Shown: in pieces, positions 1 through 16,108 of the stretch
Layout: every line of letters begins with the position of its first letter
Numbering within the stretch: position 1 is the first letter of the stretch
From: Caldilineaceae bacterium
GTDB taxonomy: Bacteria > Chloroflexota > Anaerolineae > Caldilineales > Caldilineaceae
Direction: 5' to 3'
Length of the DNA: 64,000 nt
Assembly: GCA_020846635.1 (NCBI GenBank)
Contig: JADLDO010000054.1
Span: forward strand, 1 to 64,000
The notes under the pieces: generated by a model
Database searches by the model: none
Seen by the model: the letters and a program-made list of their open reading frames with translations, nothing else
What the model was told of the DNA's origin: nothing
Program-made: the position numbers and the translations under genes

Positions 1-11
1 CACGTTAGGTG

Positions 12-86
<75 letters not shown>

Positions 87-98
87 TCATCTGCCCAA

Positions 99-183
<85 letters not shown>

Positions 184-222
184 CAAGCGCCTCGCCGTCG
201 TGCGGTCATTAAGCGCCAGCGA

Positions 223-251
223 AGTGTAGCAAGAATTACTACTTTACGCAA
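223..251 (-). promoter_or_regulatory. Probable promoter of the tRNA-Leu/tRNA-Ala pair
   Basis: Read on the minus strand, TTGCGT and TACACT are separated by 17 nt. The -10 box ends about 40 nt before the tRNA-Leu 5' end. This is a pattern match only, but spacing and position are right. Confidence 0.5.
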
Positions 252-759
252 ATTCGGGGCGGACTTGTACCCCCGATTCTGTCAGGTCGCTCGCTTGTGG
301 CGACGGTATGAATACCAAGTGACCTGTACTGTCATCTATCTCAGCAACATTATCACCGCCACGGGCCAAAACCCAAAATTCGTGACAATGCTCTTATCTG
401 GCAGTTTGTAGCCTGCTGGGTGTTACCCAGCCTCACTCGCACTGCTGCGACGAGATCACACAAACGCGTGACCCTCTCGCCTTGCTCCCAGTCGCACGCT
501 CGCCTAGCCAGGCACATTGCTGTACCCGCTGGTGGGCTCTTACCCCACCCTTTCACCCCTTACTGGTATCGCCTGCAATGAAATCTACGATGATGTGCCA
601 GCGGGAATCCTCTCTGTTGCGGTTGTAGTCAGCCACCCATTACCAGGTGACCGCCCTCACTTACGGTTTCGTGAGGCAACCTTTCCGCCACATGACGGAA
701 CGGGAGTCGGGAAGTTCCTCTGCCGGTCTACACCAGCAGCGACAGTTCTATCCGCCCTC
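252..759 (-). ncRNA. rnpB: RNase P RNA (catalytic RNA of ribonuclease P)
   Basis: This is the ribozyme that removes 5' leaders from pre-tRNAs. On the minus strand the typical landmarks follow in order: GCAGAGGAA near the 5' end (conserved region I), GCAACAGAGAGGA in the middle, then GGGGTAAGAGCCCACCAGCGG, and near the 3' end GACAGAATCGGGGGTACAAGTCC. The ends were placed from a 7-bp P1 helix: GGGCGGA at the 5' side (751-757) with TCCGCCC at the 3' side (257-263). At roughly 505 nt it is longer than most bacterial examples of about 350-450 nt, so one or more peripheral helices are extended. Exact ends are uncertain by several nucleotides. It is followed on the same strand by two tRNA genes. Confidence 0.9.
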
Positions 760-839
760 TATTTACCTGTTAAGGCACAGATGCATCTCCTCAATCACCC
801 CGGAAGGGCGCAGAATCACCGCATCTGTTCGTAAGGAGT

Positions 840-868
840 ATAGTACCAGCTACGAGGGAAACTGTCAA
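840..868 (-). promoter_or_regulatory. Probable rnpB promoter
   Basis: On the minus strand TTGACA and TACTAT are separated by exactly 17 nt, close to the sigma70 consensus. The -35 box overlaps the last codon and stop of moaD-moaE. The predicted start is about 70 nt before the P1 helix of rnpB. That leader contains a CAGATGC/GCATCTG inverted repeat and would have to be removed or form extra 5' structure. Confidence 0.65.
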
Positions 869-1638
869 ATGTTTCCCGTCGCATCTGCCTCAAACTCCGG
901 TGCATCCAGGGTAAGATCAGGCTGGCGCGGCCCTTCCACCCAGACCTGTCCATCTGCCCAATTCTCCTGCTTCCAGATTGGCACAACCGCCTTGAGTCGC
1001 TCAATCGCATAACGGCACGCCTCAAAACAGCCGTCGCCACGGTGGGGCGTTGCCACGGCAATCAACACGCTCGGCTCGCCGATCTCCAAGCGCCCGATCC
1101 GGTGCAAGATGCTGACCGCGCCCACCTTGGGCCATTTCGTCTGGATCTCATCGCCGATCTGCGCCATCATGCTCTCGGCCATTTCAGCATAGGCTTCGTA
1201 GTGCAGAAAATCTGTCCCGCGTTCACCCTCTGCGGTAACAGTTTCGCCGCGCACCACACCGGCAAAAGTCGTAATCGCCCCATACCTGGGGTCACTGACA
1301 CGCGCCGCCACATCGTCCAGCGACAGCGGAGCCGTGGTGATCTCAAAGCGTTTGCGTTCGCTCATCGTTTGCTCTCCTCTGCCACCCGAAACCGGCGGAA
1401 AAATCGCCACGACATCGCCCTCATGCAATGCTTGAGCCATCTGGGTATAGCTTTGATTGATCGCCGCATAGACAGGTCGCCCAACCAACTTCAGATTCGG
1501 CGTGGCCTCCCCAAGTATACGCATCAGGTCGCCAAGCGTTGTTCCATCCGGCACACTCATCTTCCGCTCGGCCCAGCCCGCCTGCTCGCGCAGGGTCGCA
1601 AAAAGCTTTACTGTAACCGCAATTGTCTCACTCATCAT
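865..1638 (-). CDS. MoaD-MoaE fusion, molybdopterin synthase in one chain
   Basis: Molybdopterin synthase inserts two sulfurs into cyclic pyranopterin monophosphate to make molybdopterin in the cytoplasm. MoaD carries the sulfur as a C-terminal thiocarboxylate and MoaE is the catalytic subunit. Residues 1-86 are MoaD-like and end in the diagnostic GG (PPVSGG). After about five residues, a Met at position 92 opens a complete MoaE of about 166 aa containing [18 protein letters not shown] and a catalytic-type Lys in VPIWKQE. There is no stop between the parts, so the GG is internal and a cleavage or internal restart is needed to expose it. Known fusions of this type, such as mycobacterial MoaX, are processed. 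Last gene of the moeA-moaC-moaDE run, 65 nt after moaC. The start is one of two adjacent ATGs. Confidence 0.93.
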   Translation of the reverse strand: MMSETIAVTVKLFATLREQAGWAERKMSVPDGTTLGDLMRILGEATPNLKLVGRPVYAAINQSYTQMAQALHEGDVVAIFPPVSGGRGEQTMSERKRFEITTAPLSLDDVAARVSDPRYGAITTFAGVVRGETVTAEGERGTDFLHYEAYAEMAESMMAQIGDEIQTKWPKVGAVSILHRIGRLEIGEPSVLIAVATPHRGDGCFEACRYAIERLKAVVPIWKQENWADGQVWVEGPRQPDLTLDAPEFEADATGNI

Positions 1639-1703
1639 CGAACACTGATCTCTAGGGCCAGTACAGCCCTTTCTTATTTTTCGTTATAGCTGCATGGCTG
1701 GAT

Positions 1704-2183
1704 TTACGTGCGCCGCCACTCACCCGATTTTCCACCCTGCTTTTCCAGCAAGCGGATTGCGCCAATCGTCATGCCCTTGTCCAGCGCCTTCGCCATATCA
1801 TAGATGGTCAGCGCCGCCACACTCACAGCAGTCAACGCCTCCATCTCTACCCCCGTCTGCCCATTGCAACGCACCGTAGCCGTAATCACCACCCGCTGTT
1901 CGGCTTCGTCCACCTCAAACTCCACGGCAACCTTGCTTAACAGCAGGGTGTGGCAAAGCGGAATCAACTCCGGTGTCTTTTTCGCTGCCATAATGCCGGC
2001 GATACGCGCCGCCGCCAGCACATCGCCTTTGGGCACATTGCCATCGCGAATCGCGGCCAATGTGGCAGGGGTCATCCGCACCTCACCCGCTGCCACCGCA
2101 CTGCGGCTGGTGATCGCCTTATCACCCACGTCCACCATTGTCGCGTGACCGTGGGCATCCAAATGAGTCAACTCGTCGCTCAA
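1704..2183 (-). CDS. moaC: Cyclic pyranopterin monophosphate synthase MoaC
   Basis: MoaC acts with the radical-SAM enzyme MoaA to turn GTP into cyclic pyranopterin monophosphate, the first stage of molybdenum cofactor synthesis. At 159 aa it has normal family length. The family signatures LIPLCHTL (about residues 74-81) and [20 protein letters not shown] are intact, and the conserved Lys-rich tail region follows. It lies 22 nt after moeA and ahead of the moaD-moaE fusion, so the three are probably one transcript. No moaA is present in the window; it must be encoded elsewhere if the pathway is complete. Confidence 0.96.
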   Translation of the reverse strand: MSDELTHLDAHGHATMVDVGDKAITSRSAVAAGEVRMTPATLAAIRDGNVPKGDVLAAARIAGIMAAKKTPELIPLCHTLLLSKVAVEFEVDEAEQRVVITATVRCNGQTGVEMEALTAVSVAALTIYDMAKALDKGMTIGAIRLLEKQGGKSGEWRRT

Positions 2184-2205
2184 CCTTCACCCCATCTCAT
2201 CAACT

Positions 2206-3462
2206 TCACAGATCCCCAATCACCAGCGCCGCTACGACTGACCCAGCGGTCAGCGTCCCTTCCCCCTGCGGCAGTTCCAACAGTACATTGGCAGTACGCA
2301 TGCTCAACAGGCGGCTGCTGGCCTGGATGCCGGTGCTAATCGCCCGGTAGCCTCCTTGCCCATCATTCAACCCTGGATCCCACGTCGCCGTGGCGCGATG
2401 ATACTCCGGGCGATATGCATCCAGCGGCAGTGCCTGGTCCAAATGTGCCTGGATGCGCGTCAAGCGCGGTTCCCGCCAACCGGCGAGCTTGCGAATGGCA
2501 GGTATCACCAGCAAATAATAGGTCACCAAGCTGCTGACCGGATTCCCAGGCAAGCCGAACAGCAGCCGCCGCTGCCCATCAATATCCGCCGTTGCAAAAG
2601 TGCAGGGCTTGCCCGGCTTCATACGCAAGCGCCCAAAATGCACAGTCCCCGCTTCTTCCAAGAGCGGCTTAATCAAGTCCAGGTCGCCCATTGAGACACC
2701 ACCGGAACTGAGCAGCAGATCCGCTTCATGCAGCCCACGCTCGATGCCCGCCGAAATCGAATCAACGCTGTCCCCCGCAATGCCCAGATCGAGCGGCTCG
2801 CCCCCTGCGGCAGCAATCGCGGCGACCAACATGGCGCGGTTACTATCCCGAATCTGCCCCGGCCCTGGCGTTGCATCCGGCTCCACCAACTCATCGCCTG
2901 TAGAAAGGACAGCCACGCGCGGGCGCGGATGCACACGCACTTGGGCGATCCCCACCGTTGCCAGCAGCCCAATCTCAGCCGCGCCGAGCCGCATCCCCGC
3001 GGCCAACACCTGCTGCCCAGGCTCTATATCAGAGCCGACAGGGCGCACATCCGCACCGGCCTTCACTCCCTGCCGCACGCGCACATGCATCTGACCATTC
3101 GCCGACCCAAGCCGCTCAGTCTCCTCCACCATCACCACGGCGTCGGCCCCCGAAGGCAGCGGCGCGCCGGTTGTGATATAGGCGACCGTCCCCGGCTGTA
3201 CCGCAAAATCGGCAATGCGCCCAGCCGTCACCGTCCCCACCAGCGGGTAATCGCCGGGGCCATCCCCCGCCACGACCGCATAGCCATCCTTGATCGAAGC
3301 AGCAAAAGGTGGCATCGCTTCGCGCGCCACGGCTGCCTCGGCCAAAATCAACCCCGACGCCTGCTTAAGCGCGACGGTGATGGGTGGCAGTGGCGACGCT
3401 TGCTCAAGCACAATTCCCAATGCTTGTTCGACTGCCAGCATGGGATATTCGGATTCACTCAT
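2206..3462 (-). CDS. moeA: Molybdopterin molybdenumtransferase MoeA
   Basis: MoeA inserts molybdate into adenylylated molybdopterin, the last common step of molybdenum cofactor synthesis. The 418-aa length is typical. The N-terminal part has PPFAASIKDGYA (residues 51-62), the equivalent of the usual P-F-D-S-x-M-D-G-Y-A motif. The MPT-binding core shows LSTGDELVEP, SSGGVSMGDLDLIK (252-265) and GLPGNPVS (303-310). A C-terminal beta domain follows. It begins 58 nt after the amidase gene and precedes moaC by 22 nt. No MogA-like adenylyltransferase is seen nearby. Confidence 0.96.
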   Translation of the reverse strand: MSESEYPMLAVEQALGIVLEQASPLPPITVALKQASGLILAEAAVAREAMPPFAASIKDGYAVVAGDGPGDYPLVGTVTAGRIADFAVQPGTVAYITTGAPLPSGADAVVMVEETERLGSANGQMHVRVRQGVKAGADVRPVGSDIEPGQQVLAAGMRLGAAEIGLLATVGIAQVRVHPRPRVAVLSTGDELVEPDATPGPGQIRDSNRAMLVAAIAAAGGEPLDLGIAGDSVDSISAGIERGLHEADLLLSSGGVSMGDLDLIKPLLEEAGTVHFGRLRMKPGKPCTFATADIDGQRRLLFGLPGNPVSSLVTYYLLVIPAIRKLAGWREPRLTRIQAHLDQALPLDAYRPEYHRATATWDPGLNDGQGGYRAISTGIQASSRLLSMRTANVLLELPQGEGTLTAGSVVAALVIGDL

Positions 3463-3520
3463 CTTGCCCTGCCCATTTGCCTCTGTCTATTGCATCTATC
3501 TATGGAAATCTGCGCGGTAT

Positions 3521-4861
3521 CTAAAAAACATCAGCATCGACCGGCTCCGGCACACGTTCCATCACCTGCATGGCCCACGCCATCAATTGTTCATCGGCAT
3601 CAAAAGGGGCCACCAACTGCATGCCCAGAGGCATCCCGTTCTGCGCCCGCCCAGCAGGAAGCGTAATCGCAGGCATCCCCGCATGGGTCCAGGGCAAATT
3701 CATGTTCGAATCGCCCGTGGAATTTAAGCCAACAGGTGCCGGCCCTGTCGCCGACGGACAACACCAAAGATCGATCTCCTCTGCCGCCATCTGGTCTTCC
3801 AACTGCGCGCGCAACCTCTTGGGGCCTTGTCGCAGTTTCTCTAATTCTTCGTCATCCACCGTTTGCCCGGTACGAATTGCCTCAGCCGTACGCGCACGGT
3901 AGCGCGCCGCATACTTGGCAAAAATCTCTGCATGCTCACGCGCAAACTCCCCAAAGATCAAACGGCGATGTGCGGCATTGAGTTCCTCGATCTGCTCCAA
4001 AGCCGCCACACGCTTGACCGTACACCCCGCCACCTGTAACATCAGCAATATTTCTTCAAAGACTGCCAGCGCAGCCGGGTCTGTCTGTGCCAAATAAGGC
4101 CCATCCGGCACTCCCAAAACGGGCAAGCCTTTCCCGCTGGCCTCCTCTGCATCGGCGAGTTCAGGTCGCCAGTCTCCACACAGCACAGACGCAGCCAGCG
4201 CCATCCCCGCCACATCTTGCGTAAAGAGGCCAACATGGTCCACGGTTGGCGAAAAGTAGACCAGCCCTTGCGTGGGGATGCGATCATACGAAGGCTTGAA
4301 GCCGACAATACCACAATAGGCCGCCGGGCGAATGATAGAGCCGATGGTCTGTGTTCCCAGCGCCAGATTGCACATGCCTGCCGCCACCGCCGCCGCCGAT
4401 CCGCTGCTCGAACCGCCTGGTGTGTGGGAAGTATTGTGTGGATTCCGCGTTGGCCCTGGCTCCACAAAGGCAAACTCGGTCGTCACGGTCTTGCCCGCAA
4501 TCAAGGCACCTGCCTCGCGCAGCATCGCCACCACGGTCGCTTCCGCTCCCGCAAAGGCTTCGGGCGGCACTTCGCTGCCCGCATGGGTGACAACGCCCTC
4601 CATATGAAAGACGTCCTTGACCCCAACCATGGCACCAAAGAGCGCAGGCAGGTCCATCCGCTCTGGAAAACGTTCACGCAGCAGCCCGATTTCGCCGCGC
4701 AGGCGCGCTAATCGACTCACCTCTGGTAAGAACGCATGAATTTCGGGATCGATTTGGTCGATGCGACGGCACATCTGCTCAAGGTAAATGGAAAGGCTGT
4801 GCTGCCCTTGCTGGAGTCCTTCCAACGTTGCCGCCAAAGGTGCAGAATTAAGATAGTTCAT
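3521..4861 (-). CDS. Amidase of the GatA/amidase-signature family
   Basis: A 446-aa member of the amidase signature family, which hydrolyses C-N amide bonds with a Ser-cisSer-Lys triad. The general base Lys is in GVKDVF (Lys82), the Gly/Ser loop is PGGSSSGSAAAVAAG (148-162), and the nucleophile is Ser175 in TQTIGSIIRPA. The usual G-G-S-I-R is here I-G-S-I-I-R, a small departure in the oxyanion loop. GatB and GatC are not adjacent, so a role in the tRNA amidotransferase is unlikely. It lies 25 nt downstream of ligA and upstream of moeA, so it shares their transcript. The substrate cannot be read from sequence. Confidence 0.88.
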   Translation of the reverse strand: MNYLNSAPLAATLEGLQQGQHSLSIYLEQMCRRIDQIDPEIHAFLPEVSRLARLRGEIGLLRERFPERMDLPALFGAMVGVKDVFHMEGVVTHAGSEVPPEAFAGAEATVVAMLREAGALIAGKTVTTEFAFVEPGPTRNPHNTSHTPGGSSSGSAAAVAAGMCNLALGTQTIGSIIRPAAYCGIVGFKPSYDRIPTQGLVYFSPTVDHVGLFTQDVAGMALAASVLCGDWRPELADAEEASGKGLPVLGVPDGPYLAQTDPAALAVFEEILLMLQVAGCTVKRVAALEQIEELNAAHRRLIFGEFAREHAEIFAKYAARYRARTAEAIRTGQTVDDEELEKLRQGPKRLRAQLEDQMAAEEIDLWCCPSATGPAPVGLNSTGDSNMNLPWTHAGMPAITLPAGRAQNGMPLGMQLVAPFDADEQLMAWAMQVMERVPEPVDADVF

Positions 4862-4886
4862 AGGGTTCCCCTTTGCGTCGATCGCA

Positions 4887-7858
<2,972 letters not shown>

Positions 7859-7933
7859 CGCCCCTCCGCCGCCTTGTGTGCTTTAGATCGCTTTGGTTGT
7901 TATGCCCTAGATTAACTCTAGGTTTATTCTGGG

Positions 7934-9775
7934 CTAATTCTTGCGTTTATCTTTGAGCATATGCAACATCTGCGCCAGCGGATAGGTATTGACCACATCT
8001 TTGGCCTCCACCCAGCCGCGCCGCGCCGTACCAATGCCATATTCCATCATCTTCATGCCATCGCGCACATGCGCGTCGCAGTTGATCGCCAGCTTGCTGC
8101 CAAGTTCCAGCGCCCGCCGCGCATAGACATCGCTGATGTCCAACCGCGAGGGATGGGCATTGATCTCCACCACCGTCCCTGTCTCGGCGCAAACCTGTAA
8201 GACCTGCTCCATATCGATCTCCGAGGGAGGCCGCGACTCGATGATGCGCCCGGTGGCATGGCCCAAAATGTCCACATGCGGGTTGCGGATCGCCTTCAGA
8301 CAGCGCGCCGTAATCGTCTCGCGGTCTTGGCGCAGGCCGGAATGGATGCTTGCCACGACCACATCCAACTGTGCCAACACCTCATCGGGCAGCCCCAACG
8401 AACCATCCGCCAAAATCTCTACCTCGGTACCGCGCAGCAAGCGAAAATCCAGACCCTCGCGTTCATATTGGGCATTGAGCGCGGCAATCTCCTCGGCCTG
8501 CGCCAGCAAGCGTTCACCATCCAGCCCGCCGACCATGCCCAACCCGACGCTGTGATCGCAAACAGCCCAGTACGAATAGCCCCGCTCCTGTGCAGCCGCC
8601 GCCATCTCCGCAATCGGCGCTGTGCCGTCGCTCCAGGTCGAATGGCCGTGAAGCTCGCCGCGCATATCACCAATCTCGATCAGGTTGGGCAACTTGCCCG
8701 CGCGCGCCGCGGCAAGCTCACCATGATTCGTACGCAGTTCGGGCGGCATCCAGCGCAACCCCAGAAACTCATAGAGGTCGGCTTCTTCGGCAAAGAATTT
8801 CTGCTCACCCTCTTTGGCCTCACCGCTGCCCGTCGCCGTCAGCCCACGTTCATTCAGACTCCATCCCTGCTTAGTCGCAATTTCACGCAGGGCGACATTG
8901 TGCTCCTTGTTGCCCGTAAAATACTGCAAGGCAGCGCCCCAATTTTTCGCCTCGACCACCAGTAAATCCACGCGCAGCCCTGTTCCTAAGACGATGCTGC
9001 TCTTGGTCTCGCCCTTGCCAATAATATCGCTTACCTGGGGTAAGGAGACAAACGCATCCATCACCTCGCCAGGTCTATCACTCACCACGAGGATATCCAC
9101 ATCGCCAATAGACTCTTGCCAGCGGCGCAGACTGCCCCCCACCTCCAGCCGTGTAATCGCGTCCTCGCTCACCCGCTGGCGCAGCCCTGCCACCAACGCC
9201 TGTGCCAGCGGTCGCGCCTCGCCCAGCGGGGTACGCGCATCGCCGCGCTTGGCCGCCAGTTCAATGCCGCGCAGAATCTTTTCCTCGCTCTTGGCCCCAA
9301 AGCCCTTGAGTACGCGAATCTTTCCCGCTTCGGCGGCAGCTTTCAACTCGTCTACACTGGTAATATCCAGCTCTTGCCACAGCCGCTTGGCCGTCTTGGG
9401 ACCGACATCGGGTAGCTGCACGATCTCCACGACCCCGCGCGGCACCTTCGCCTTAAGCTCCTCAAACTCCTTTGCCTCGCCATTGCTCAACAGTTCATCC
9501 AGCGCGTCGGCAATGCCCTTACCCACCGCAGGGATCGTCAGGAGTTTGCCTTCAGCGTGCAGTGTATTGATGTCTTGGCCCAATGTGCGGATCGACTCGG
9601 CAGCGTTCTGAAAGGCAATGACGCGAAAACGATTGGCGTCCAGAATCTGGAGAATATCGCCGATCAAGGCTAGTTCCGCAGCCACGTCGTGGTTGGCGAG
9701 TCGCCTGCGCTGGCTGCTGCCTTCCTCGCGCATCTCGAAATCGCGCATATCGGACACTTGAGATTCATCTACCAT
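7934..9775 (-). CDS. polX: DNA polymerase/3'-5' exonuclease PolX (PolX + PHP domains)
   Basis: Family X polymerases fill short gaps in base excision repair; the bacterial type adds a metal-dependent PHP nuclease. The helix-hairpin-helix region includes [16 protein letters not shown]. The nucleotidyltransferase core is [19 protein letters not shown], with a third Asp in LRVDLLVV. The PHP domain keeps its metal ligands: [34 protein letters not shown] and NAHPSRLD. The ORF track starts at 9949, but that extension overlaps a small broken gene in another frame. I chose the ATG at 9775 (MVDESQ), with a purine-rich stretch upstream, which gives 613 aa, still slightly longer than the usual 570-580. 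It is followed after about 75 nt by the SH3 gene and ligA. Confidence 0.93.
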   Translation of the reverse strand: MVDESQVSDMRDFEMREEGSSQRRRLANHDVAAELALIGDILQILDANRFRVIAFQNAAESIRTLGQDINTLHAEGKLLTIPAVGKGIADALDELLSNGEAKEFEELKAKVPRGVVEIVQLPDVGPKTAKRLWQELDITSVDELKAAAEAGKIRVLKGFGAKSEEKILRGIELAAKRGDARTPLGEARPLAQALVAGLRQRVSEDAITRLEVGGSLRRWQESIGDVDILVVSDRPGEVMDAFVSLPQVSDIIGKGETKSSIVLGTGLRVDLLVVEAKNWGAALQYFTGNKEHNVALREIATKQGWSLNERGLTATGSGEAKEGEQKFFAEEADLYEFLGLRWMPPELRTNHGELAAARAGKLPNLIEIGDMRGELHGHSTWSDGTAPIAEMAAAAQERGYSYWAVCDHSVGLGMVGGLDGERLLAQAEEIAALNAQYEREGLDFRLLRGTEVEILADGSLGLPDEVLAQLDVVVASIHSGLRQDRETITARCLKAIRNPHVDILGHATGRIIESRPPSEIDMEQVLQVCAETGTVVEINAHPSRLDISDVYARRALELGSKLAINCDAHVRDGMKMMEYGIGTARRGWVEAKDVVNTYPLAQMLHMLKDKRKN

Positions 9776-9845
9776 TGCTGCCCCACTTTTCTTTCCAAGC
9801 TTCTTTCCTGAAATCTGATCGATCCCGCCACTGCGCACCAAGCCG

Positions 9846-10078
9846 TTAGGCAACTTCCAAGTCAAACGTCTGTTCAGCCTCTTGAGGTATCTGGACTGGT
9901 ACAAAATGCCTGGCAGAATATAAATAATCCTCGCCTGTCTCGTCCACAATGCGAAGCCAGCCGCCCTGCTCTTCTTTTTCGTCTGACATCACCTTATAGA
10001 CACCTTATAGACCTTGTGGAGTATAAGATCATCTTCATAGCTCTTATTGTGAATGCACATAACAAATTTCGCGCTCAT
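9846..10078 (-). pseudogene. Small gene broken by an 11-bp tandem duplication
   Basis: On the minus strand an ATG at 10078, preceded by GGGAG at good spacing, opens MSAKFVMCIHNKSYEDDLILHKVYKV. It then shifts into SIR and stops at 9989. In another frame, [19 protein letters not shown]... runs to a stop at 9846, ending FDLEVA. The two pieces read as one protein of about 73 aa if one copy of the perfect 11-bp tandem repeat at 9991-10012 is removed. From memory, small proteins with a similar K-F-V-x-C-I start and a G-E-D-Y-L-Y-x-A core occur in Chloroflexota and cyanobacteria; their function is unknown to me. The stop and start overlap as TGATG, so two coupled peptides are also possible. Not in the ORF track. 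Confidence 0.7.
9991..10012. repeat. 11-bp perfect tandem duplication
   Basis: ACCTTATAGAC is present twice head to tail. Removing one copy restores a single reading frame through the small gene on the minus strand. Confidence 0.95.
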
Positions 10079-10204
10079 TCCAACTCCCTTTTGACCTTGA
10101 TACGACGGCGGCCAATACCGTGACACTCATACCAATGAACCTCGACGATGATCTCGATGTCGTACTCTCGCTGACGAGTGTAGGCGCAATGGGTGCCATA
10201 ATTC
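10075..10204 (-). pseudogene. Possible truncated small ORF without a start codon
   Basis: Upstream of the broken small gene, the minus strand holds an open frame that begins right after a TAG and ends ...RRRIKVKRELE with a TGA overlapping the next ATG. The charged, structured reading (REYDIEIIVEVHWYECHG) and the stop-start overlap look like a real coupled gene. However, no ATG, GTG or TTG exists in frame, so it appears decayed. It is not recognised. The DNA from here to 10481 holds no other gene that I can support. Confidence 0.3.
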
Positions 10205-10481
10205 TATAGCCTGCGTTGGGAGGTACACATTCTATCCACTGCGCTCGATTATAGCACGGGGCATGGGCAAGACAAAGCACCCTTAGGCGAATACGCACAG
10301 ATGTTCATGTCGTGGAGAACAGCATCAGCGCCAGAGGCTAAAGCCTTTGCATCATACGAGAGGCCTATTCACGATATTTGCCTAATGGTGTCTCTCTCCC
10401 CCTCCGTGTAGAATAGCCTTACACCGCGCTCTTACATGATAACCAGTTCCCGATAGATAACATACCAAACAGGGAAAGATT

Positions 10482-11036
10482 ATGAAATGGATTGTGCTAT
10501 TCTTCATGACTTTGCTGGCGGGATGTGCTGTCCTGATGGCCCCACCCTCGCCACTCCCTACCCCAACCACCGTCACCGGAACTTTGCTTCCAGTCGAGAC
10601 GATTGTGCAAGGAACGGTTTGCAAAAAGTTGGAGACAGAGTACCAAGTGCTCTTCGTAACAAGTGAGGAAGCGTGGAGTGATGTACAGTCGGAGCTACTG
10701 GAGAGTATAAGCCCAACTACAGACACTGCGCGCATCGCAGAGGCAGTACAGCAAACTGACTTCCAAACACATGGCTTATTGTTGGCAGTGCGCACCTGCC
10801 ATCCCAACAGCAGTTATACAATCACCATTGATCGTGTTGTGGAAGTCTCAAACGAGCAGCTTTATGTGTATGTGAAACTGCGTGATCCGGCTCCCGATCG
10901 CGGTACAGAACCAGCAGAAACTGGTTATTATCACTTCGCGAGAATACTATGGCCGGAAGAAAACGCAGATGATCCCACGATTGAGGTAGTGTCATACACT
11001 TTGTTAATTGGAAGTGACGAACCGATCATCGAGTAA
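10482..11036 (+). CDS. Secreted lipoprotein, possibly with a PrcB_C-like domain
   Basis: A 184-aa protein with a lipoprotein signal peptide: a hydrophobic start, then LAGC as lipobox with Cys at residue 15. A short Pro/Thr linker follows, then a compact domain with FQTHGLLLAVRTCHPNSSYT and a second half TITIDRV...YYHFARI. The strand pattern recalls the PrcB C-terminal domain family, in which a GxxPxGGY-type loop precedes I-x-I-x-R-V; this is a weak likeness. AGGGAAAG upstream of the ATG serves as ribosome binding site. The neighbour at 11108-11589 looks like a damaged relative. The function is unknown; it should be anchored on the outer face of the membrane. Confidence 0.7.
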   Translation: MKWIVLFFMTLLAGCAVLMAPPSPLPTPTTVTGTLLPVETIVQGTVCKKLETEYQVLFVTSEEAWSDVQSELLESISPTTDTARIAEAVQQTDFQTHGLLLAVRTCHPNSSYTITIDRVVEVSNEQLYVYVKLRDPAPDRGTEPAETGYYHFARILWPEENADDPTIEVVSYTLLIGSDEPIIE

Positions 11037-11107
11037 ATAATGCAATGCCCCCAAAACCTGGACATGCGTGTAACGAAGCAAGATGAGTCCAAGAACAGAA
11101 AGAGCCC

Positions 11108-11589
11108 ATGATTACCCAGCGTAAATTAGTCTACTTTTCCGCTCTTTGTTTTACTCTTGCTACCATCATAGCTTGTCAATCCCAACAACCTGCTCCGCCG
11201 CAAGTTGACATTGGCGAAGAGCTTGCCTTTGAAAACATCGATGCAGCAAAAGACACCGACATAGGTGGCAGCGGCTATCCAGACCAACAGCCAGCCACCT
11301 ATATACTCTGGGAATATGAAGATATTGCCCAGGTGGAAGATTGGATCACCGCAACTGCATTGGCTCAACTAAAGGAAATACTGGCTACGACGTCATAATT
11401 GAACGCATCGGTATCAGGGGCGATACACTAATAATTATTGCTGAGTTCTGGCAAAACCCTTCCAATATAGAAAGCGGTACCGCAGAAACCTCCCCCTATC
11501 ACCTGGTTAGGATTGCCAAAAGCAACCGTCTTTCGTCTCACACTAAAGTCGGATTGTATAGCTACATCCAATACCATGAAGTTCCATAA
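11108..11589 (+). pseudogene. Frameshifted lipoprotein gene related to the preceding one
   Basis: Frame 1 (from 11108) gives a signal peptide ending in IIAC, a lipobox-like Cys, then a linker and ...VEDWITATALAQLKEILATTS, stop at 11398. A second frame overlapping from 11341 gives TKGNTGYDVIIERIGI...SPYHLVRIAKS, stop at 11589. The second piece matches the C-terminal half of the upstream lipoprotein in layout (S-Y-T-I-T-I-D-R-V against G-Y-D-V-I-I-E-R-I, and Y-Y-H-F-A-R-I against Y-H-L-V-R-I). A one-step frameshift near 11362-11370 would join them into one protein of about 155 aa. A sequencing or assembly error is the alternative. It is convergent with the lacZ-like gene. Confidence 0.6.
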
Positions 11590-11602
11590 CGCTTACGCAC
11601 AT

Positions 11603-16095
<4,493 letters not shown>

Positions 16096-16108
16096 TGATT
16101 CACGCTCA

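Noticed and set aside
353-1061. Several short ORFs across 353-1061
   Set aside because: They lie over the RNase P RNA or antisense to moaD-moaE and have no coding features.
7906-7922. CCTAGA/TCTAGG hairpin between polX and the SH3-protein gene
   Set aside because: The 6-bp AT-containing stem without a T-run is too weak to call a terminator.
9776-9949. N-terminal extension of PolX in the ORF track
   Set aside because: The same DNA encodes a conserved-looking small peptide in another frame, and the extension is basic and unlike PolX. The ATG at 9775 is the better start.
10044-10298. 84-aa minus-strand ORF (MRIRLRVLCLAHAP...)
   Set aside because: It overlaps the better supported frames of the broken small gene and its upstream remnant, and its composition looks random.
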